A stretch of DNA of 51,003 bases from Shewanella benthica (GCA_023284085.1 JAKVHY010000039.1:1-51003); one strand, 5' to 3'; counted from the first letter of the stretch, positions 1-9,000 are shown. Program-made: numbers and translations. Notes: a model not told the origin generated them from the letters alone.

Positions 1-93
1 CAAAGTAGCAAGCTACTTTCTGTTTCCGCTCGACTTGCATGTGTTAGGCCTGCCGCCAGCGTTCAATCTGAGCCATGATCAAACTCTTCAATT
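1..93 (-). rRNA. rrs: 16S ribosomal RNA, 5' end only
   Basis: The reverse complement starts with the conserved bacterial 16S 5' segment (AATTGAAGAGTTTGATCATG, then GGCTCAG and the AACGCTGGCGGCAGGCCTAA stretch) and runs into variable region V1 at the window edge. Only about 93 bases are inside; the rest of the operon lies to the left. The exact mature 5' end is set by homology and could shift by one or two bases. The promoters and boxA upstream confirm that this is an intact operon start. Confidence 0.97.
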
Positions 94-394
94 AAAGTTC
101 TTTTGATGCATCCTCTTTCGATGATGACATCGGCTCAACGAATTATACTGTTTTTCAAAAGCCCGAAGACTTTCGAAGTTTACATATTGCTATGGTCACT
201 CAGCTTCTCTTCTAAAAGAGATTCGTCGAGTTAAATTTTTGATTGCTCATCCTTTACTAGAAAGAGTGAAGCAATTTCGAATAACTCAACACCTGTGAGT
301 GTCCACACAGATTTCTTGTTTTGAATTGTTAAAGAGCGTTGCATCGTCTTGCAGATGCAGCCGTTAGACGCTAGGTCGTTGGCTTGGGATGCGT
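94..394 (-). other. rrn leader (5' external transcribed spacer)
   Basis: This stretch lies between rrn promoter P2 and mature 16S and would be transcribed as the pre-rRNA leader. It contains boxA (327-337). The open frames crossing it have no ribosome binding site and no recognisable product, so no protein gene is called here. Confidence 0.85.
327..337 (-). promoter_or_regulatory. rrn boxA antitermination element
   Basis: On the minus strand this reads GCTCTTTAACA, matching the boxA core recognised by NusB/NusE (S10) in rrn leaders, so that the 16S-23S transcript is not ended by Rho. It sits between the P2 promoter and 16S, as expected. Confidence 0.88.
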
Positions 395-422
395 ATTCTA
401 CGCTTTCCCTGCTTGGCGTCAA
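395..422 (-). promoter_or_regulatory. rrn promoter P2
   Basis: The minus strand shows TTGACG (417-422), a 16-base spacer and TAGAAT (395-400). A GC-containing discriminator (ACGCATCCC) follows, and an A/T-rich block lies upstream of the -35 (423-450). This is the downstream promoter of the tandem rrn pair. Confidence 0.85.
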
Positions 423-552
423 GTGCTTTTTAAAAAAGATTTTTAAGTGTTTAACACAACTTAAAAACTAAGCTAACTCGTTGCCCTGACTCGACTGTGT
501 CTTACTTAACTTAATGTTTAGTAGGACTGGTTTGCCGTGTCAGTGGATGCGC

Positions 553-580
553 ATTATAGGGATGTCAGCCCAGAGCGCAA
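553..580 (-). promoter_or_regulatory. rrn promoter P1
   Basis: The minus strand shows TTGCGC (575-580), a 16-base spacer and TATAAT (553-558). The sequence after the -10 (GCGCATCCACTGACACGG) closely resembles E. coli rrnB P1 around its start site. The upstream 581-620 stretch is A/T-rich like an UP element. A 16-base spacer and GC-rich discriminator are typical of stringently controlled rRNA promoters. Confidence 0.9.
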
Positions 581-712
581 GCGATTTTCAGAGAAAAAAC
601 GACCTTTTTAAGAAATCCTCCTTTAACCACACAGTACCCACTAGTTACCCCCATATTTATCCACAAACTAACAAGAGGTTGGCCAAAATGTCGGCGCAGT
701 CCATGTTATTGG

Positions 713-1582
713 CTATACTGGGTCTTGATGTATGATGACCTCGGCATCGGAAAATGCCTCTCTTATTCTCGCTTCGGTCTTATCAGCGATAACATGTGCC
801 TCTCTTAGGCTAAGAGAACCATCCAATTCTAAATGGCATTGAATAAATGTTGTCTTACCTGATTCACGGGTTCTTAAATCATGAATGCCTTTAACTTGTG
901 GGTCTTGTTGGGCCAACTCAATAATCTTTAACCTAGTGTCATTATCCAACTCTCTATCGAGTAGAGACTGAATTGAGCGATAACCTAAATCCAAAGCTTG
1001 TTGCCCTATGAAGATTGCAATAAGGATTGCAAACAAGCCATCAGCCCACCACCAACCATATTGTGAGAGAACAAGCGCCACTAATACTGCTGCATTCAGG
1101 AATAGATCTGATTTATAGTGAAGTGCGTCGGCCTCAACAATAGTGCTAGATGTAGCGGCTAACGCTTTTTTCTGCAGAACAACTAAAGCAAAGGTTAGGA
1201 TAATAGCGACTATAGATACCACGACACCCAACATGGCATGATGAACGGGTGTGGGGTTAATTAGCCGGTCCCCACCATGAAAAAGCAGTAAGAAGGCAGA
1301 ACCCAAAATAAATGCAGACTGAGCTAATGCAGCTAACGGCTCTGCTTTACCATGGCCATATCTATGATCTTGGTCTGCAGGGACTATGGCGTATCGAATT
1401 GCTATGAAGTTAACTATGGATGCGAGCGCATCGGCAAATGAATCCGTCAATGACGCTAGCATGCTAGCAGACCCTGAGTACATCCAGGCTGCCATCTTAA
1501 TAATGATAAGGGTCAAAGCTGTAGCCACTGCGGCGCGGCTAGCTAACTTGACCCAAAAGTCGTATTGGGAATCTTGATTCAT
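713..1582 (-). CDS. fieF: Cation diffusion facilitator, FieF (YiiP) family
   Basis: This 289-residue inner-membrane protein matches FieF/YiiP along its whole length. FieF is a proton-driven homodimeric exporter of Zn(II)/Fe(II)/Cd(II). The first transport-site residues are visible as D47 and D51 in LTDSFADALAS, and the second pair as H155 and D159 in LHYKSD, the same spacing as the E. coli tetrad. The C-terminal cytoplasmic metal-sensing domain is present (GIHDLRTRESG, IQCHLELDG, VIIHQDP at the end). It starts at an ATG and is transcribed towards the rrn operon. The neighbouring Spy/CpxP gene lies 108 bases upstream in the same orientation, so read-through from the Cpx-controlled promoter is possible; this fieF-cpx neighbourhood also occurs in enterobacteria. 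Confidence 0.95.
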   Translation of the reverse strand: MNQDSQYDFWVKLASRAAVATALTLIIIKMAAWMYSGSASMLASLTDSFADALASIVNFIAIRYAIVPADQDHRYGHGKAEPLAALAQSAFILGSAFLLLFHGGDRLINPTPVHHAMLGVVVSIVAIILTFALVVLQKKALAATSSTIVEADALHYKSDLFLNAAVLVALVLSQYGWWWADGLFAILIAIFIGQQALDLGYRSIQSLLDRELDNDTRLKIIELAQQDPQVKGIHDLRTRESGKTTFIQCHLELDGSLSLREAHVIADKTEARIREAFSDAEVIIHQDPV

Positions 1583-1690
1583 GAGATCATATTTCTACTA
1601 TATATAGCTATTAACTTTCTTGTTAAGAATAGCAAGCAGGGGAAGCCTATGACCTCAAGTGTATATCAATACAGAATCAAAAACTGATGA

Positions 1691-2179
1691 CTAGTGCCAA
1701 CCTTTACGTTCGCCTTTACGTGAATGGCCTTTTTCAAAGTTATCTTTGAACTGTTCTTGTTGCTCAGGCGTAAGAAGCTTATATATCTTATTCTGAACTT
1801 TCATCATCTCTAGCTTCTTATATTTAGCCTTATCTTGTCTCACTTGCATCAGCTCTTGTGCCTTGGTCTCATCGAAGCTATCGGCTGTGATCAAACTTAA
1901 AAACTCGGCCTTCTTGGCTGTACGCTCTTCCTTGGTAGGACGATTCTCTTTCATTGCAGTCTTTTGCTCTTTTATAAGCAACTTAATTTCTGACTTCTGA
2001 TCATCGGTCAAACCCAAACCTTTGAACATTTGACGCATACCACCATGGTGAGCCATGCGCTCGCTCTTCATATGATGCTGACAGTCATGTTGTCCATCTT
2101 CCGCGTATACAGCCGACGTCATAAGAGCCGAGCTTGCGACAATAGCGAGTAAACCTGCTTTAAATGTATTTGCTTTCAT
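1691..2179 (-). CDS. Spy/CpxP family periplasmic protein
   Basis: This 162-residue protein has a signal peptide (about residues 1-26, ending SAVYA) and a basic, helical mature part. It carries the two LTxxQ motifs of the Spy/CpxP family: LGLTDDQ near residue 57 and LLTPEQQ near residue 135. CpxP binds the CpxA sensor and delivers misfolded proteins for degradation; Spy is an ATP-independent chaperone. The gene is divergent from cpxRA and shares a 247-base intergenic region holding a CpxR box, which favours the CpxP role. A His-rich stretch (HDCQHHMKSERMAHHGG) after the signal peptide could bind metal, which would fit the fieF neighbour, but that is inference. Confidence 0.88.
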   Translation of the reverse strand: MKANTFKAGLLAIVASSALMTSAVYAEDGQHDCQHHMKSERMAHHGGMRQMFKGLGLTDDQKSEIKLLIKEQKTAMKENRPTKEERTAKKAEFLSLITADSFDETKAQELMQVRQDKAKYKKLEMMKVQNKIYKLLTPEQQEQFKDNFEKGHSRKGERKGWH

Positions 2180-2269
2180 TTCACTGACCTCTATCTGTGG
2201 GTGAGTTATCTCACGTCATTCAACACAATCCAGTTTAGCGAGTTAAATGTAAGTCAGGGTTTATCCAAG

Positions 2270-2284
2270 GTAAATCACTGTAAA
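2270..2284 (+). promoter_or_regulatory. CpxR box in the cpxP-cpxR intergenic region
   Basis: The sequence GTAAATCACTGTAAA is an exact GTAAA-N5-GTAAA tandem repeat, the CpxR consensus. It lies 91 bases upstream of the Spy/CpxP start and 143 bases upstream of cpxR, so it could activate the chaperone gene and autoregulate cpxRA. Confidence 0.85.
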
Positions 2285-2426
2285 TTTACTGAGTTCTTAT
2301 ATTTCAATTCCGACTTCAATCGGCCTCTATCGCAATCTTTACTTAGACTTACATTGATAAACTGCAATTGACATCTAAAAATGTATACTCGTCTTGTTAG
2401 CATATTGATTTAAGGTAAAGATACAT

Positions 2427-3110
2427 ATGAACCATCTGTTACTAATCGACGATGACATGGGCTTGTCGGAGTTATTAGCACAACTTCTGGAATTGGAAGG
2501 CTTCGAGCTAACACTTGCCCATGATGGACAATCAGGCTTAGAACTGGCTCTGGATAAAGATTACGACCTCATTCTTCTCGATGTTATGTTGCCAAAGCTA
2601 AATGGTTTCGAGGTGTTGAAATCTCTCCGAGCTAACAAACAGACACCTGTGTTAATGCTCACCGCTCGCGGTGACGAGATTGATAGAGTTGTCGGACTCG
2701 AGATCGGAGCCGACGACTATTTACCAAAACCTTTCAACGATCGAGAGCTAGTTGCACGTATTAAGGCAATTATTCGTCGTAGCCATATTTTACCCAACGA
2801 TAAACAACCCAGTGTTTATGAATATGGCGATATCACACTAGACCCGAGCCGTCAGGAAGTCTATTGCCAGGAACAACTACTCATACTTACCGGAACTGAG
2901 TTTGGTTTGTTATTTGAGATGCTACAAAATGCAGGTGACTTGATAAGCAAAGAGAGCCTGAGTGAAAAAGTGCTCAATAAGAAGCTTATGCCATTTGACC
3001 GAAGCTTAGATATGCATCTATCTAATCTACGCAAGAAGCTACCGGAACGAATGGATGGTAGACCCAGAGTCAAGACGATTCGTGGCAAAGGCTACATTTG
3101 GCTACCCTAA
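2427..3110 (+). CDS. cpxR: Response regulator CpxR (OmpR family)
   Basis: This 227-residue OmpR/PhoB-type regulator has an N-terminal receiver domain (about 1-115) with the acidic pocket IDDD (7-10), phospho-acceptor D52 in LILLDVMLP, and K101 in YLPKPF. A winged-helix DNA-binding domain follows (about 128-227), ending VKTIRGKGYIWLP. It is the effector of the Cpx envelope stress pathway and would bind the GTAAA repeats upstream of itself and the Spy/CpxP gene. The ATG is preceded by AAGGTAAAG. The stop codon overlaps the cpxA start (TAATG), indicating translational coupling. Confidence 0.96.
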   Translation: MNHLLLIDDDMGLSELLAQLLELEGFELTLAHDGQSGLELALDKDYDLILLDVMLPKLNGFEVLKSLRANKQTPVLMLTARGDEIDRVVGLEIGADDYLPKPFNDRELVARIKAIIRRSHILPNDKQPSVYEYGDITLDPSRQEVYCQEQLLILTGTEFGLLFEMLQNAGDLISKESLSEKVLNKKLMPFDRSLDMHLSNLRKKLPERMDGRPRVKTIRGKGYIWLP

Positions 3111-4489
3111 TGGCAGTGAGTAAACTCCCAAACCGCATATTTATTAAATTATTACTCGGCTTCTGGCTCTGTAGCTCATTGATCATAGCTATTGTAGGTC
3201 TGCTACCTCTATTGCAGCAAAACCATGACAGAGCACCGCTTCCCCCTCATCTGGCAAAGATGCTAGTCAGAATTGCCGAACGGGTCAGTATACGTTTGGA
3301 AGACGATCCCCAAGCGATTAACAGCAGTCGATTCAAACGGCTTACTCATATCAGAGATAGAAACGACAAGCCTGTCCGTTTTTATATTGTCGATCATCAG
3401 GGCAGAGTCATTAACTCACACAAGGTATCTCGGGGTTTACGTCGCTTCATGCTGATGACAGATGAGGCCGAACGGCCTATGACACATCAATTTAAGAGAG
3501 AATTGATTTTTGGCCCCTATAAATTTAATGCGGCAGGAGAGCAGTACTCAATTTATGGCAGACTAGCCGATCATCATCCACGCCCTTGGTTTTTTTTCTT
3601 CGCCGAGAATAAACTACTGACATTAAGCCTAGCCATCATGCTCTCTGGCCTCTTATGTGGTCTGCTCGCCTGGCACCTGGGAAAACCGCTGCGAACATTG
3701 AGATTAAGCGCCGATGCACTTGCGGCCGGAGATTTGACCAGCCGTGTCGATAAGGCAACCACTAATCGCAAAGATGAGATTGGTCAGCTAGCTCTGGCAT
3801 TTAACGGTATGGCAAATTCGGTTGAGAATATGGTTAAAAGCCAACAGAGACTCATTAGTGATATCTCTCATGAGCTAAGAACGCCACTGACCCGGTTACA
3901 ATTAGCCTTAGCCCTTGCCCGCAAGAAGGGACAGGAATCAGCCGAAACGCAACGTATCGGCTATGAAGCAGAACAGCTAGAACAGATGATCGCTGAGTTG
4001 CTTGAGCTTTCTCGAGTGAAGCTCAACATTCACGATACTAAGCATCAACTGTCTCTCAATGAAACCTTGAGTCAGGTGCTCGACGATGCGGACTTTGAAG
4101 CTTCTCAACAGGGAAAAGCGCTAGTGATCGATATTGATGATGCAATCTCACTACCGACCAATCCCAGACTTCTGTCTCGGGCCATTGAAAACTTGCTCAG
4201 AAATGCGATTCGCTATGCCGAGCAGCAGATCGATATCACGGCTCAAGCATCCGACACCGAAGTCACAATTATTATCTGCGACGACGGACCAGGTATCGAG
4301 AATGAACAAGATCTACACGCTATCTTCGACCCATTCTATCGACCTCAAACGGCTCGAGAGAGAGAATCTGGCGGCTGGGGGCTAGGTCTTGCTATTACTA
4401 AGGCTGCTATTGATGCTCACCAAGGACAGATAATCGCTGAGAATATTCACCCCAACGGTCTAAGAGTCACTATCAAACTACCGAGCTAG
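3110..4489 (+). CDS. cpxA: Envelope stress sensor histidine kinase CpxA
   Basis: The ATG overlaps the cpxR stop (TAATG); a TTG 12 bases upstream is in frame but lies inside cpxR and is less likely. The protein has two membrane segments (about residues 9-30 and 160-182) bounding a periplasmic sensor domain. HAMP, HisKA (SDISHELRTPLTRLQ, phospho-acceptor His) and HATPase domains follow, with N box (NLLRNAIRYAE) and G boxes (DDGPGI, GWGLGLAI). It autophosphorylates and signals to CpxR, restrained by CpxP. The length of about 459 residues is normal. A diverged second copy of its last 80 bases lies 50 bases downstream. Confidence 0.96.
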   Translation: MAVSKLPNRIFIKLLLGFWLCSSLIIAIVGLLPLLQQNHDRAPLPPHLAKMLVRIAERVSIRLEDDPQAINSSRFKRLTHIRDRNDKPVRFYIVDHQGRVINSHKVSRGLRRFMLMTDEAERPMTHQFKRELIFGPYKFNAAGEQYSIYGRLADHHPRPWFFFFAENKLLTLSLAIMLSGLLCGLLAWHLGKPLRTLRLSADALAAGDLTSRVDKATTNRKDEIGQLALAFNGMANSVENMVKSQQRLISDISHELRTPLTRLQLALALARKKGQESAETQRIGYEAEQLEQMIAELLELSRVKLNIHDTKHQLSLNETLSQVLDDADFEASQQGKALVIDIDDAISLPTNPRLLSRAIENLLRNAIRYAEQQIDITAQASDTEVTIIICDDGPGIENEQDLHAIFDPFYRPQTARERESGGWGLGLAITKAAIDAHQGQIIAENIHPNGLRVTIKLPS

Positions 4490-4539
4490 CCACTTACAAG
4501 CCATTTTGAGTACGTAAATAGTGACTAAGGGCCTTAATG

Positions 4540-4619
4540 GATGCTCACCAAGGAAAGTAACCGCTGAGAACATTTTCCCCAACTGTCTAAGGGTCACCAT
4601 CAAGCTGCCGTGCTGGTCA
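4540..4619 (+). pseudogene. Diverged duplicate of the cpxA 3' end
   Basis: Positions 4540-4619 align with the last codons of cpxA plus flank (4412-4493) at roughly 80 percent identity with one base missing. Restoring that base gives D-A-H-Q-G-K, then TAENIFPNCLRVTIKLP and Cys-Trp, against cpxA QIIAENIHPNGLRVTIKLPS-stop. Five differences are synonymous third-position changes (AAT/AAC, AGA/AGG, ACT/ACC, AAA/AAG, CTA/CTG). The copy therefore seems to have diverged partly as coding sequence before it lost function. The cpxA stop has become TGG. The right end overlaps the 3' end of the TetR gene on the other strand and supplies its last residues. Confidence 0.85.
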
Positions 4620-5268
4620 TACCTTTTTGATGTTTCACTCTATTATTAGCTGACAACCAAGCAGAAAATTCGAGTTTAGTGGGGATACGTTTATCAGAGT
4701 GCCCCATCAAATGGGTTAACGCATAACTAAATTGATAATACATCTGCACATCACCGCTATGCTTGTTGGCATCGTCACTGTTTATCATGGCGCCGCGTAA
4801 ATAGTTGACGAGTAACTCGGCCCTGTCGAAACCGGCAACATCACCAACTTGGCTAATCAGGGCTTTATTCCATTGCTCATACTGAGAATAAAGCTTCTCG
4901 AAGCGATGGCGGTAATACTGAGTCGCTTGCACTAAAATCTCAGCATTTGGCATCACACGTTCGATGACAAAACGTTGATTAGATAGCGTATCTCTCAGAC
5001 GCCAGCAGTGGTGAAACAGGATTCGCTTTAGAGGATCGCTATAATTGAGCTCATCTTCTTTGGCTTGGGTCAGCCAGCGACTGTAATCCGCACACGCTAC
5101 TGCGACAATAAGATCGGCTTCCGAGGGGAAATGATTATAGATAGTTCCTTTAGAAATCTGGCTTGCCTTCACTAAGTGTGAGCGACATAGGTCAAACGTC
5201 TTATGCCCTCGCAGACATCTTTGAGCGACCTCTATCAAGTAATTACCACGCTGCTCCCAGTTACTCAT
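4600..5268 (-). CDS. TetR/AcrR family transcriptional regulator
   Basis: This protein of about 222 residues has an N-terminal TetR-type helix-turn-helix (VKASQISKGTIYNHFPSEADLIVAV) and a helical ligand-binding domain. A longer frame opens upstream, but GAGG sits 6 bases before the chosen ATG (giving MSNWEQRGNYL), where TetR proteins usually begin. The regulated target is not evident; the divergent neighbour is a LysR gene. The last residues (MTSTAA) are encoded antisense to the cpxA-derived duplicate at 4540-4619, so the original C-terminus was probably replaced or extended when that segment arrived. The recognition helix is intact, so it is probably functional. Confidence 0.85.
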   Translation of the reverse strand: MSNWEQRGNYLIEVAQRCLRGHKTFDLCRSHLVKASQISKGTIYNHFPSEADLIVAVACADYSRWLTQAKEDELNYSDPLKRILFHHCWRLRDTLSNQRFVIERVMPNAEILVQATQYYRHRFEKLYSQYEQWNKALISQVGDVAGFDRAELLVNYLRGAMINSDDANKHSGDVQMYYQFSYALTHLMGHSDKRIPTKLEFSAWLSANNRVKHQKGMTSTAA

Positions 5269-5404
5269 CATTAACCTCATCACACTTCTAGTAAACAATC
5301 TAATTTCAACCTCACAATCATAAGGTAACAAGCTTCAGTACAATTCGATATTGAGTAATACTGGTAGCACTATTTACTATTTCAATATCAAAAACACCCA
5401 GCCT

Positions 5405-6274
5405 ATGCTTAAGATTGAATTATTAGAAGGTTTTATCGCTGTCGCCGAGTGCGGGAATTTATCCAAGGCGGCGGAGAAGATCTGTCGAACTCAATCGACC
5501 CTGAGTCTGCAAATTAAAAAGCTTGAGGAGAGTGTGGGCCGGCCATTGTTACTGAGGGATAATAAAGGTGTCACGCTAACAGAGTCAGGAGAAACCCTGC
5601 TTAACTACGCGTATAAGATGATGCAGCTAAATTCTCAAGCGCTCGATGAACTCAAAGATTGTCAAAACAAGGAAGTTATTCGCCTCGGTGTTCCTACCGA
5701 TTACATTAATCGTTACCTCGATAGCTGCCTGCTTGAGTTTATTCGTGAATTCACCTGCATCGAATTAGTCATAGATACCGATGTGAGCGGAAATCTCTAT
5801 AAACGTCTGCATCAGGGCGAGTTCGATGTTATCGTCGCGACTCACTGGCAAGCGCCAGCACCAGGACATGGTGAGCTACTGTTTGAACGTCGCTTTCACT
5901 GGGTAGCGGCCAAAGACGGCAATGCCCACAAGCGCGATACCATACCTATGGCACTCTACCCTGAGAACTGTCCTATTCGAGCCCAGGTCTTTGCCAACCA
6001 CCAGATATCGATGCGCCCGATTAATGTTCTACTTTCCACGCCTTCACCGAATGCGCTCTGCATGGCGGTTGAGAATGACTTAGCGATTGCACCTATTGCA
6101 GAGTTTCGCATCAACGACAAGATGGAAATTCTCGACCCTGTTGAACATAACATTCCTCCTTTACCTATCTTTAATGAGTCTCTATACCTCAATCCAGATA
6201 CACAAACCGAGGCAACCAACCAATTAATTACTCTGATTAAGGCGAATATTGAAAGCCTGTCTACCTCGCAATAA
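5405..6274 (+). CDS. LysR family transcriptional regulator
   Basis: The N-terminal winged helix-turn-helix (LEGFIAVAECGNLSKAAEKI, then RTQSTLSLQIKKLEESVGRPL) is followed by a periplasmic-binding-protein-like effector domain to about residue 285. The ATG at 5405 (MLKIELLEGF) gives the usual LysR start. The frame extends upstream to a TTG at 5351, but those residues have no family counterpart. The gene is divergent from the TetR gene and its effector is unknown. The next genes downstream are convergent. Confidence 0.88.
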   Translation: MLKIELLEGFIAVAECGNLSKAAEKICRTQSTLSLQIKKLEESVGRPLLLRDNKGVTLTESGETLLNYAYKMMQLNSQALDELKDCQNKEVIRLGVPTDYINRYLDSCLLEFIREFTCIELVIDTDVSGNLYKRLHQGEFDVIVATHWQAPAPGHGELLFERRFHWVAAKDGNAHKRDTIPMALYPENCPIRAQVFANHQISMRPINVLLSTPSPNALCMAVENDLAIAPIAEFRINDKMEILDPVEHNIPPLPIFNESLYLNPDTQTEATNQLITLIKANIESLSTSQ

Positions 6275-6354
6275 ACAAAGGTTTATTATCAAGGTAACCG
6301 AATAACAATCAGGCTTTCACCTGTCACATCTTCATACAAACCCTTGGTTTTAAC

Positions 6355-6388
6355 AAAAAACACCAATCACAAGCCAGTGATTGGTGTT
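6355..6388 (-). terminator. Rho-independent terminator after the porin gene
   Basis: The perfect inverted repeat CACCAATCAC / GTGATTGGTG (6361-6370, 6377-6386) with a 6-base loop is followed on the minus strand by a T run (6355-6360). It lies 80 bases past the porin stop and ends that transcript. Confidence 0.85.
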
Positions 6389-6468
6389 GGTACAATAGCC
6401 AAAAGATGTTTATGGATAAGTTACCGGGAGCTTTGGTCACTTATCCATATCGCTAACTTCCAAATCCT

Positions 6469-7596
6469 TTAGAAGTAGTAACCAAAATTGATGTTGACAC
6501 GTTTGTCCCAGTCATCACCCATCTCAGGAAGACCAACATGGTCGTTATTCGCCGTTGAGAAGGTCATGTTTTTACCCATGATGAAATCAATCATGGTGTA
6601 AGTCGCACCGGCAGAGATGGCAACACCGGTCACGTTTTGCAAGCTGTCATCATAGCTGCTGTCAGCCACATCAGGAGTCATCAAACCAAAATCGTTATAG
6701 AACTTCAGACTTCCCCAATCAGTTGTGAAGGTTTTAGCGATATTCGCGCTGTAAGCTAGTCCTTTTGAGGCAATTTCATATTGCCAGCTAACCACTGAGA
6801 CACCAATTTTGTTAGCATCCGCACTATCTGCTGCATCATACTCATACTGCATCGCTTGCAACTGCAGGTTCCAGCCATTGAAGCTGCTATCTAGATGGGC
6901 CGCTACTGCATAACGATCACCGGTATTGCCTGTCTTGCTGTTGTAGATCTGTCCCACTTCAACTGAACCACCGAATGTGGTTGAACCACCTTCATGTTCC
7001 ATTGTGTAGGTCTGACGTAGGTTTAACTGATTGGTCTCTTCGTTATTGTACTCGGTACCATTAATGGTGCCGGTATAAAGATCTGTAGCATAACGCTTAT
7101 TTTCACTTGCACCGTACTCGGCATTCTTATAGAAAGCCATATCGGTATGCCAGCCATTTTTTTCATATACTGCTTTTACACCAATATCATGGTCATCTTC
7201 AAATCCAAGGTAGTAAGGAATACCGAACCAGAAGCTATTGGAAATAAATCCAGGATTACCAAATGGAACCTTGTTAATACCAAACTGAAGCTGCCAGTCT
7301 GTATTCAGATCATAATAACCATAACCGTACTTAATATAATCCGTGCTGGAAGTGAATCGATATTCTGCAGACAGGCCCCAATCTCCACTTTTACCATTAA
7401 ACTTGATGGCAGCCATGTCAAATGTCAGATCGCCACCTTTGTCCTTTGAGCTTTCACTGTAATCTTTATAAGCATAGTTAACACGAACTGTACCACCTAC
7501 ATTAATTCCATCTTCAGCCTGAGCCAAAGTAGAAACACCAGATAGCGCAATAGCACTAGCAATCATAGACAACAGAAACTTATTCATTCTCATCAT
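6469..7596 (-). CDS. Outer-membrane porin-like beta-barrel protein of the DMSP cluster
   Basis: A signal peptide (about 25 residues, ending TLAQA) precedes a barrel rich in alternating aromatic/polar strands. The protein ends in Phe (NINFGYYF), the C-terminal signature for outer-membrane insertion. Four closely spaced starts exist; AAAGAG 5 bases before the ATG at 7596 favours that one. The gene lies 160 bases downstream of dddY in the same direction and ends at a clear terminator. Context suggests that it admits DMSP or releases acrylate/DMS products, but no substrate residues can be read. Its exact porin family was not recognised with certainty. Confidence 0.8.
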   Translation of the reverse strand: MMRMNKFLLSMIASAIALSGVSTLAQAEDGINVGGTVRVNYAYKDYSESSKDKGGDLTFDMAAIKFNGKSGDWGLSAEYRFTSSTDYIKYGYGYYDLNTDWQLQFGINKVPFGNPGFISNSFWFGIPYYLGFEDDHDIGVKAVYEKNGWHTDMAFYKNAEYGASENKRYATDLYTGTINGTEYNNEETNQLNLRQTYTMEHEGGSTTFGGSVEVGQIYNSKTGNTGDRYAVAAHLDSSFNGWNLQLQAMQYEYDAADSADANKIGVSVVSWQYEIASKGLAYSANIAKTFTTDWGSLKFYNDFGLMTPDVADSSYDDSLQNVTGVAISAGATYTMIDFIMGKNMTFSTANNDHVGLPEMGDDWDKRVNINFGYYF

Positions 7597-7755
7597 TATC
7601 ACTCTTTATATTATTTTGTATTTAATTTCAGGAAACACATAAATTTAATATATGCACAGAACTACATTTAACATTTAAGTTCCGGTTTACTATTTATATC
7701 TATTAGCATTGCAATAAACCGGAAATGTTAATGTGAAATAGTCAGAAATTAACGA

Positions 7756-9000
7756 TTACCATTTTACCTTGCTCAGATCACACTGAATGACTTCGCCGCG
7801 GTTTGCGGGCGTGCCAGGGTTTTTAGCCGACTCGCAAAGCAATGTTGTGCCATAGTCATTGCGCTTGTCATTAGCATTACTTCTTGCCCACACAGACACA
7901 ATTGCACGCTCTTCAGGCTTAGCTTCACAGCTGCCATCGACATCAAATGCATGAATGGTATTTTGATGGAAATACATCAGAGGATCTTGATCTGCGCTCC
8001 CCGCTTGCCACATTGAGGCTTCGTTGGCCTGACTCGCGTCGAACTGCACTCGACGCATCTTGTCATCTTCTTTTACCGTCTTAAGCAATGGAGAGTCTTC
8101 TCTGACAGCAAAGCTCTTGAATTGATTAGTACATGCAGGCTTACGCATGTTGTAGTAGATCTCTGAGATGGCGTGATTGTGGTATGGATATAAAGTATCG
8201 ACAGATTGCACCGTCATTCCCACTTCAGCACCCACTTTTTCACCATTAATTTCGTCGATGCGTAGCAAGCCCCAATGACCGAAAATTTCGGCGTAAGCAT
8301 AGCCACCACGAATATTGTTGAAGTTTTTATCGTTGCGCTTGCTCTCTTGGCCATACATTGGGAACCAGCCAGCAGCTGCCCATAAGTTTGGTAGTGCATT
8401 AGCACTCACATCGTATGGAAAAGAGGATGGCATTTTCACTTCGTCACCGGTAACCATCTTGGCGAAGTTTTTAGTGAAGTTAAGCCCTACCTTTCTGACC
8501 TCTTTATTGGTCACTTTAGTATTAAAAAATTCTTCGAATGATGTACGCTTGGCCCATTGTGCTACTGGAGAGTTTTTCTCTAATTCGCCACCTGGGCTAT
8601 AGATCCAGCTAACATCTGTTCGCGCACCAAAACATTGCTTGGCTTTTTCTGGGTTGTTGATCACCTGATAGATATTTTTCACCATAATCTTCATATCACG
8701 GCGATCCATGATGCACATTTTCTTGCCACCTTCGGTGGAATCAAACAGGGCTTCATCAGAGTTTATGCAGTTACTCTCTTCACCATTTGTTAATGCTAGA
8801 GCATAGGCTTTTAAATAAGTGAGAGTCTCATCCCAGAGGATATCAACATACTTCTGATCTGCTTTGGAATACTCTGACACTTCACCCAAACACTTGAACT
8901 CAGCATCTTTAATATCATTCCCATCAAGAAAGCTAGGAGTTTCTACAGCATAAGCACTATTAGCTAATGCCAAACTTAAAAAAATTACACTTTTTTTCAT
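7756..9000 (-). CDS. dddY: Periplasmic DMSP lyase DddY
   Basis: This 414-residue protein has an 18-residue signal peptide (cleavage after NSAYA). It cleaves dimethylsulfoniopropionate to dimethyl sulfide and acrylate in the periplasm. The C-terminal cupin core shows the metal-binding pattern YHNHAISEIYYN, with H276, E280 and Y282 in HxxxExY spacing and a distal His in MYFHQNTIHAFD (345 or 350). This agrees with the zinc ligands of characterised DddY as I recall them. Length and the all-helical N-terminal half fit DddY rather than the shorter DddL/Q/W/K cupin lyases. Several Cys residues (38, 78, 96, 123, 290, 358, 389, 407) may form disulfides. The neighbouring acrylate reductase-type genes and acuI strongly support the call. 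The gene has its own upstream A/T-rich region, separate from the cytochrome operon. Confidence 0.9.
   Translation of the reverse strand: MKKSVIFLSLALANSAYAVETPSFLDGNDIKDAEFKCLGEVSEYSKADQKYVDILWDETLTYLKAYALALTNGEESNCINSDEALFDSTEGGKKMCIMDRRDMKIMVKNIYQVINNPEKAKQCFGARTDVSWIYSPGGELEKNSPVAQWAKRTSFEEFFNTKVTNKEVRKVGLNFTKNFAKMVTGDEVKMPSSFPYDVSANALPNLWAAAGWFPMYGQESKRNDKNFNNIRGGYAYAEIFGHWGLLRIDEINGEKVGAEVGMTVQSVDTLYPYHNHAISEIYYNMRKPACTNQFKSFAVREDSPLLKTVKEDDKMRRVQFDASQANEASMWQAGSADQDPLMYFHQNTIHAFDVDGSCEAKPEERAIVSVWARSNANDKRNDYGTTLLCESAKNPGTPANRGEVIQCDLSKVKW

Noticed and set aside
231..735. Two short open frames (231-422 minus and 514-735 plus) in the rrn upstream region
   Set aside because: They overlap the rrn leader, boxA and the P1/P2 promoters, have no ribosome binding sites and resemble no protein.
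7740..7755. CRP-like site upstream of the porin gene
   Set aside because: The half sites read TCTGA and TCACA with a 5-base rather than 6-base spacer, so the match is poor.
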